DNA of 8,021 bases from Spirochaetia bacterium (GTDB lineage Bacteria; Spirochaetota; Spirochaetia; PWKH01). Shown in pieces: positions 5,162 to 8,021 of this stretch; within the stretch, counting starts at the first letter, position 1, and every line of letters starts with the position of its first letter. Position numbers and translations under genes: made by a program. The notes under the pieces are model-generated. The model was not told the DNA's origin and searched no databases. It saw only the letters and a program-made list of their open reading frames with translations. The stretch is taken from the NCBI GenBank assembly GCA_007128345.1, contig SKXS01000159.1, forward strand, positions 1 through 8,021, in the 5' to 3' direction.

Positions 5162-7315
5162 ATGAACAAGAGACGACTGATCACTTCCGCTTTGCCCTAC
5201 GTGAACAACATTCCTCATCTGGGGAACCTCATCCAGGTCCTCTCAGCAGACGTGTTTGCCCGATTCTGCCGCAACCGCGGCTACCAGACGCTCTACGTCT
5301 GCGGGACCGACGAGTACGGGACCGCGACGGAGACCCGTGCCCTCCAGGAGGGGGTCACCCCCATGGAGCTCTGCGACCGCTACTACACCATCCACGATGA
5401 TATCTACCGGTGGTTCTCCATCAATTTCGACCATTTCGGCAGGACATCCCGGCCCGAGCAGACCGAGATCGTCCAGGACATATTCCTGAAAGTGGATGCC
5501 GCCGGCTACATCTCTGAAGCCGAGATCCAGCAGCCCTACTGCAGCACCTGCTCGCGTTTCCTGGCCGACCGATTCGTCCATGGCGCCTGCCCGCACTGCA
5601 GCTACCCCGATGCCCGGGGGGACCAGTGCGAGTCCTGCGGGAAGCTGCTTGACCCGGTGGAGCTGGTGAACCCGCGCTGCGGCATCTGCGGCCATGGTCC
5701 CCATATGAAGCGCACCCGCCATCTCTACCTCGACCTGCCGGCCATACTGCCCAAGCTTGAGGCGTGGATGGGGGAAGCCAGCGTCAGGGGATTCTGGGCG
5801 AGAAACGCCCTGCAGATGACTAAAAGCTGGATCCGTGACGGCCTCAAGGAGCGCTGCATCACCCGGGACCTCTCCTGGGGAATTCCGGTACCCAAGGAGG
5901 GATTTGAGGGGAAGGTATTCTACGTCTGGTTCGATGCCCCCATCGGCTACATCTCCATCACCAAGGACTTAACAAGCGAGTGGGAGTCCTGGTGGAAGAA
6001 CCCTGAAGAGGTGGAGCTCTACCAGTTCATCGGGAAGGATAACATCCCCTTCCACACAGTCATATTCCCCTCAACCCTATTAGCCACAGGTGAGCCCTGG
6101 ACCATGCTGCACCATATGTCCTCCACGGAGTACCTCAACTACGAGTCGGGAAAGTTCTCCAAGAGCAAGGGGGTCGGGGTCTTCGGCACCGACGTGCGGG
6201 ACACCGGCATTCCGGCTGACGTGTGGCGCTTCTACATCTTCTACAACCGGCCCGAGAAGGCAGACTATACCTTCACCTGGAAGGACTTCCAGGAGAAGGT
6301 TAACGGCGAACTCATAGGAAACATCGCCAACCTGGTAAACCGGAGCCTCACCTTCATCAAGCGGTTTGCAGACAGTAAAGTGCCAGAGGCGGAAGCTGAT
6401 GCATCATTTGTCACCCACGTGAAAAGTGAGGTGCAGCGCATTACTGCCCACCTGGAGCGCTCGGAACTCAGGGATGCCCTCAGGGCGATCTGCGAACTCT
6501 CTTCCTACGGCAACAAGGTCTTCCAGGAGGCTGAGCCCTGGAAGCTTGCAAAGAGTGATCCTGAATCAGTCCATGCCTTGCTCAGCGGACTTGCCTACCT
6601 GGTGCGGGACCTGGGAATCATGCTGGAACCCTACCTGCCGGAGACCTCAAAAAAGATCCTCTCCTTCTTTTCCCTGGAGTCAGGCTCCTGGGATACCCTG
6701 GGGAACTTTACCGGATTGACAGAGATAGGTGAGGTGAGCATCCTCTTTGAGCGTCTGGAGGATGAGCGCATTGAATCATTGAGAAAGCGGTTTTCCGGAA
6801 CCCAGCAGGAGCGCAGTGTGAGCGAACTGGAGGAAAATTTCATATCTAAAGTTGACCTCCGCGTAGCCCGGATTACCTCAGTGAGGAGACACGCCGAGGC
6901 AGACAAGCTCTATGTGGAGGAGATAGACTTTGGAGATGAGCAGCGCCAGATCGTCTCCGGCCTGGTGCCCTTCTACACGGAGGAGGAGCTCACCGGCAGG
7001 CACGTGATCGTCGTCTACAACCTCAAGCCCGCAAAACTCCGCGGCGAGAAGAGTGAGGGGATGCTGCTGGCCGCAAGCAGGGGAGAGGAGGAGGTGGAGG
7101 TGCTTTTCGCCGACGACCTCGCTCCGGGCACCCGGCTTACGCTTGAGGGAATCGACTTCCCGGAAAACCAGCCGGGGCGCATCAAGATCGACGAGTTCTT
7201 CAGCCTCCCCATGACTGTGAAGGAGCATCAGGTCTTGGTGGACAAGCGCAGGCTCACCGGCCCCGGTGAACACGCTATTACCACAGTGACCATCACCGAG
7301 GGCACCGTAGGCTAG
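5162..7315 (+). CDS. metG: Methionyl-tRNA synthetase with fused C-terminal tRNA-binding domain
   Basis: MetG charges tRNA(Met) with methionine in the cytoplasm. From ATG 5162 it has 717 residues and begins MNKRRLITSALPYVNN, the normal family start; an in-frame ATG at 5153 would add three residues. Seen in order are the HIGH-type motif HLGN (19-22), a connective zinc region with four CxxC pairs (Cys127/130, 143/146, 156/159, 173/176), the KMSKS equivalent KFSKS (331-335), a helical anticodon-binding domain (about 365-510), a linker, and an OB-fold tRNA-binding domain of the Trbp111/EMAP II type (about 560-660, with KVDLRVARI, VSGLV and LKPAKLRGEKSEGM). About 55 residues follow it (from IDFPENQPGRIKIDEFF), a tail I associate with spirochaetes. 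It seems to have its own promoter, and the next gene starts two bases after its stop. Confidence 0.97.
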   Translation: MNKRRLITSALPYVNNIPHLGNLIQVLSADVFARFCRNRGYQTLYVCGTDEYGTATETRALQEGVTPMELCDRYYTIHDDIYRWFSINFDHFGRTSRPEQTEIVQDIFLKVDAAGYISEAEIQQPYCSTCSRFLADRFVHGACPHCSYPDARGDQCESCGKLLDPVELVNPRCGICGHGPHMKRTRHLYLDLPAILPKLEAWMGEASVRGFWARNALQMTKSWIRDGLKERCITRDLSWGIPVPKEGFEGKVFYVWFDAPIGYISITKDLTSEWESWWKNPEEVELYQFIGKDNIPFHTVIFPSTLLATGEPWTMLHHMSSTEYLNYESGKFSKSKGVGVFGTDVRDTGIPADVWRFYIFYNRPEKADYTFTWKDFQEKVNGELIGNIANLVNRSLTFIKRFADSKVPEAEADASFVTHVKSEVQRITAHLERSELRDALRAICELSSYGNKVFQEAEPWKLAKSDPESVHALLSGLAYLVRDLGIMLEPYLPETSKKILSFFSLESGSWDTLGNFTGLTEIGEVSILFERLEDERIESLRKRFSGTQQERSVSELEENFISKVDLRVARITSVRRHAEADKLYVEEIDFGDEQRQIVSGLVPFYTEEELTGRHVIVVYNLKPAKLRGEKSEGMLLAASRGEEEVEVLFADDLAPGTRLTLEGIDFPENQPGRIKIDEFFSLPMTVKEHQVLVDKRRLTGPGEHAITTVTITEGTVG

Positions 7316-7317
7316 GT

Positions 7318-8021
7318 ATGTGTACCATCAGAGCGGGGACCTTAGAGGAGCTCACCCAAGGCAGCGAGATCTTCCAGTCCCCCTTCTGGGCTTCCATGAA
7401 GGCGCACAACCAGTGGGTTCCCCAGGTCTTTGCCTATGCAGACCGTATGCCCTTTTTGGTGCTTACCCGAAGCTTCCCCTGCTTTACTCTTGCCTACCTG
7501 CCGGGCATCCGGGAAACCCAGATGCCCCATAGCGGCAGCCAGCTCAGTTCTGCACTGGGATTACTCGCAAAGTCCCTTGATGTGCGTCCCAGCCTCATAC
7601 GCATTGACTCCCATATGTATCGAAGTGATGACTGGACAGACCGTGATCTCACCGGCATCTCTTCTCCCCGCCACATGGTGCAGCCTGCAGACACGGTGAT
7701 TGTTTCTCTCACTGACGACCCCTCATCAGGCTACCGCACGCGGGTGAAAAGATCTCTGAAAAAGGCCCAGGAGCACGCCATAGCCATACAGCGCTTCCAG
7801 TCTCTCAAAGAGCGCATGGATTTCTTCAGCTCGTGGTATGATCTCTACTGCGCAACGGCTAACCGGGACGCATTTGCTCCTCGAAGCAGGGAGTATCTGC
7901 ACCGCATGGCCTGCTACAGCGGCAGCGATGTCGCAGTTGAGCTGTGGGGGGCGTACAGCGGAGGGACCCTCTGCGCTGGGGCGCTTATTGGATGCATGGG
8001 GGATGAGGCGCGCTACCTCTA
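7318..8021 (+). CDS. FemAB-type peptidoglycan aminoacyltransferase, C-terminus beyond window
   Basis: The frame from ATG 7318 stays open to the right edge (234 codons plus two bases), so the protein is cut off at its C-terminus. It resembles the FemAB/FemX family of tandem GNAT-fold enzymes, which add amino acids from aminoacyl-tRNA to the peptidoglycan precursor on the inner face of the membrane. Signs are the N-terminal IFQSPFWASMKAHNQWVPQV (18-37, the family's 'S-x-FW-x-x-K-x-x-x-GW' region), LAYLPG in the first GNAT half, the basic RVKRSLKKAQEHAI (142-155), and WYDLYCATANRD followed by ELWGAYSGGTLCAGALIG at the start of the second half. No strong Shine-Dalgarno precedes the ATG, only two bases after the metG stop, so translation is probably coupled to metG. 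The exact amino acid added cannot be read from this part. Confidence 0.75.
   Translation, partial: MCTIRAGTLEELTQGSEIFQSPFWASMKAHNQWVPQVFAYADRMPFLVLTRSFPCFTLAYLPGIRETQMPHSGSQLSSALGLLAKSLDVRPSLIRIDSHMYRSDDWTDRDLTGISSPRHMVQPADTVIVSLTDDPSSGYRTRVKRSLKKAQEHAIAIQRFQSLKERMDFFSSWYDLYCATANRDAFAPRSREYLHRMACYSGSDVAVELWGAYSGGTLCAGALIGCMGDEARYL

Noticed and set aside
5243..5722. 159-codon minus-strand open frame inside metG
   Set aside because: It is a shadow of the strongly conserved metG zinc and catalytic region, with a biased Ala/Gly/Val composition and no family resemblance.
1..8021. CRISPR arrays, insertion sequences, tRNA or rRNA genes, toxin-antitoxin or phage genes
   Set aside because: I looked for direct repeats, cloverleaf-like sequence and terminal inverted repeats on both strands and saw none; nearly all the window is taken up by core genes.

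Overview
The window reads as a stretch of ordinary bacterial chromosome, moderately GC-rich by eye, most likely from a spirochaete. I base the lineage on the methionyl-tRNA synthetase: its N-terminal sequence, its four CxxC zinc pairs, its fused C-terminal tRNA-binding domain and the tail after that domain all resemble the Treponema/Sphaerochaeta type as I remember it. A Sphaerochaeta-like organism is my best guess, but no rRNA or other decisive marker is present. There are no tRNA or rRNA genes, CRISPR arrays, insertion sequences or phage genes.

Layout: positions 1-147 hold no convincing gene. The minus strand carries a 186-residue conserved-looking protein of unknown function (148-708), preceded by the hflKC pair. 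HflK (1832-2824) and HflC (834-1835) overlap by four bases (ATGA), and a good intrinsic terminator at 799-824 closes that transcription unit. An AT-rich divergent intergenic region (2825-3050) separates hflK from the plus-strand serine genes and holds promoter-like sequences, a perfect 6-bp dyad and a possible 15-codon leader ORF. serC (3051-4130) and an ACT-less serA-type dehydrogenase (4158-5063) form an operon that ends at a perfect 12-bp hairpin. metG (5162-7315) then appears to start its own transcription unit. Two bases after metG stops, a FemAB-type peptidoglycan-bridge aminoacyltransferase begins and runs off the right edge.

Functionally, SerA and SerC would catalyse two consecutive steps from 3-phosphoglycerate to phosphoserine. 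HflK and HflC would form the membrane scaffold that modulates the FtsH protease, whose gene is not in this window. MetG charges tRNA(Met). FemAB-family enzymes use aminoacyl-tRNAs for cell-wall work, which gives only a loose link to the synthetase in front of it.

I did not find a clearly new multi-gene system. The points most worth a second look are the apparently leaderless metG start, the dyad between hflK and serC, the cofactor pocket of SerA, the metG-femAB pairing and the unknown protein downstream of hflKC.
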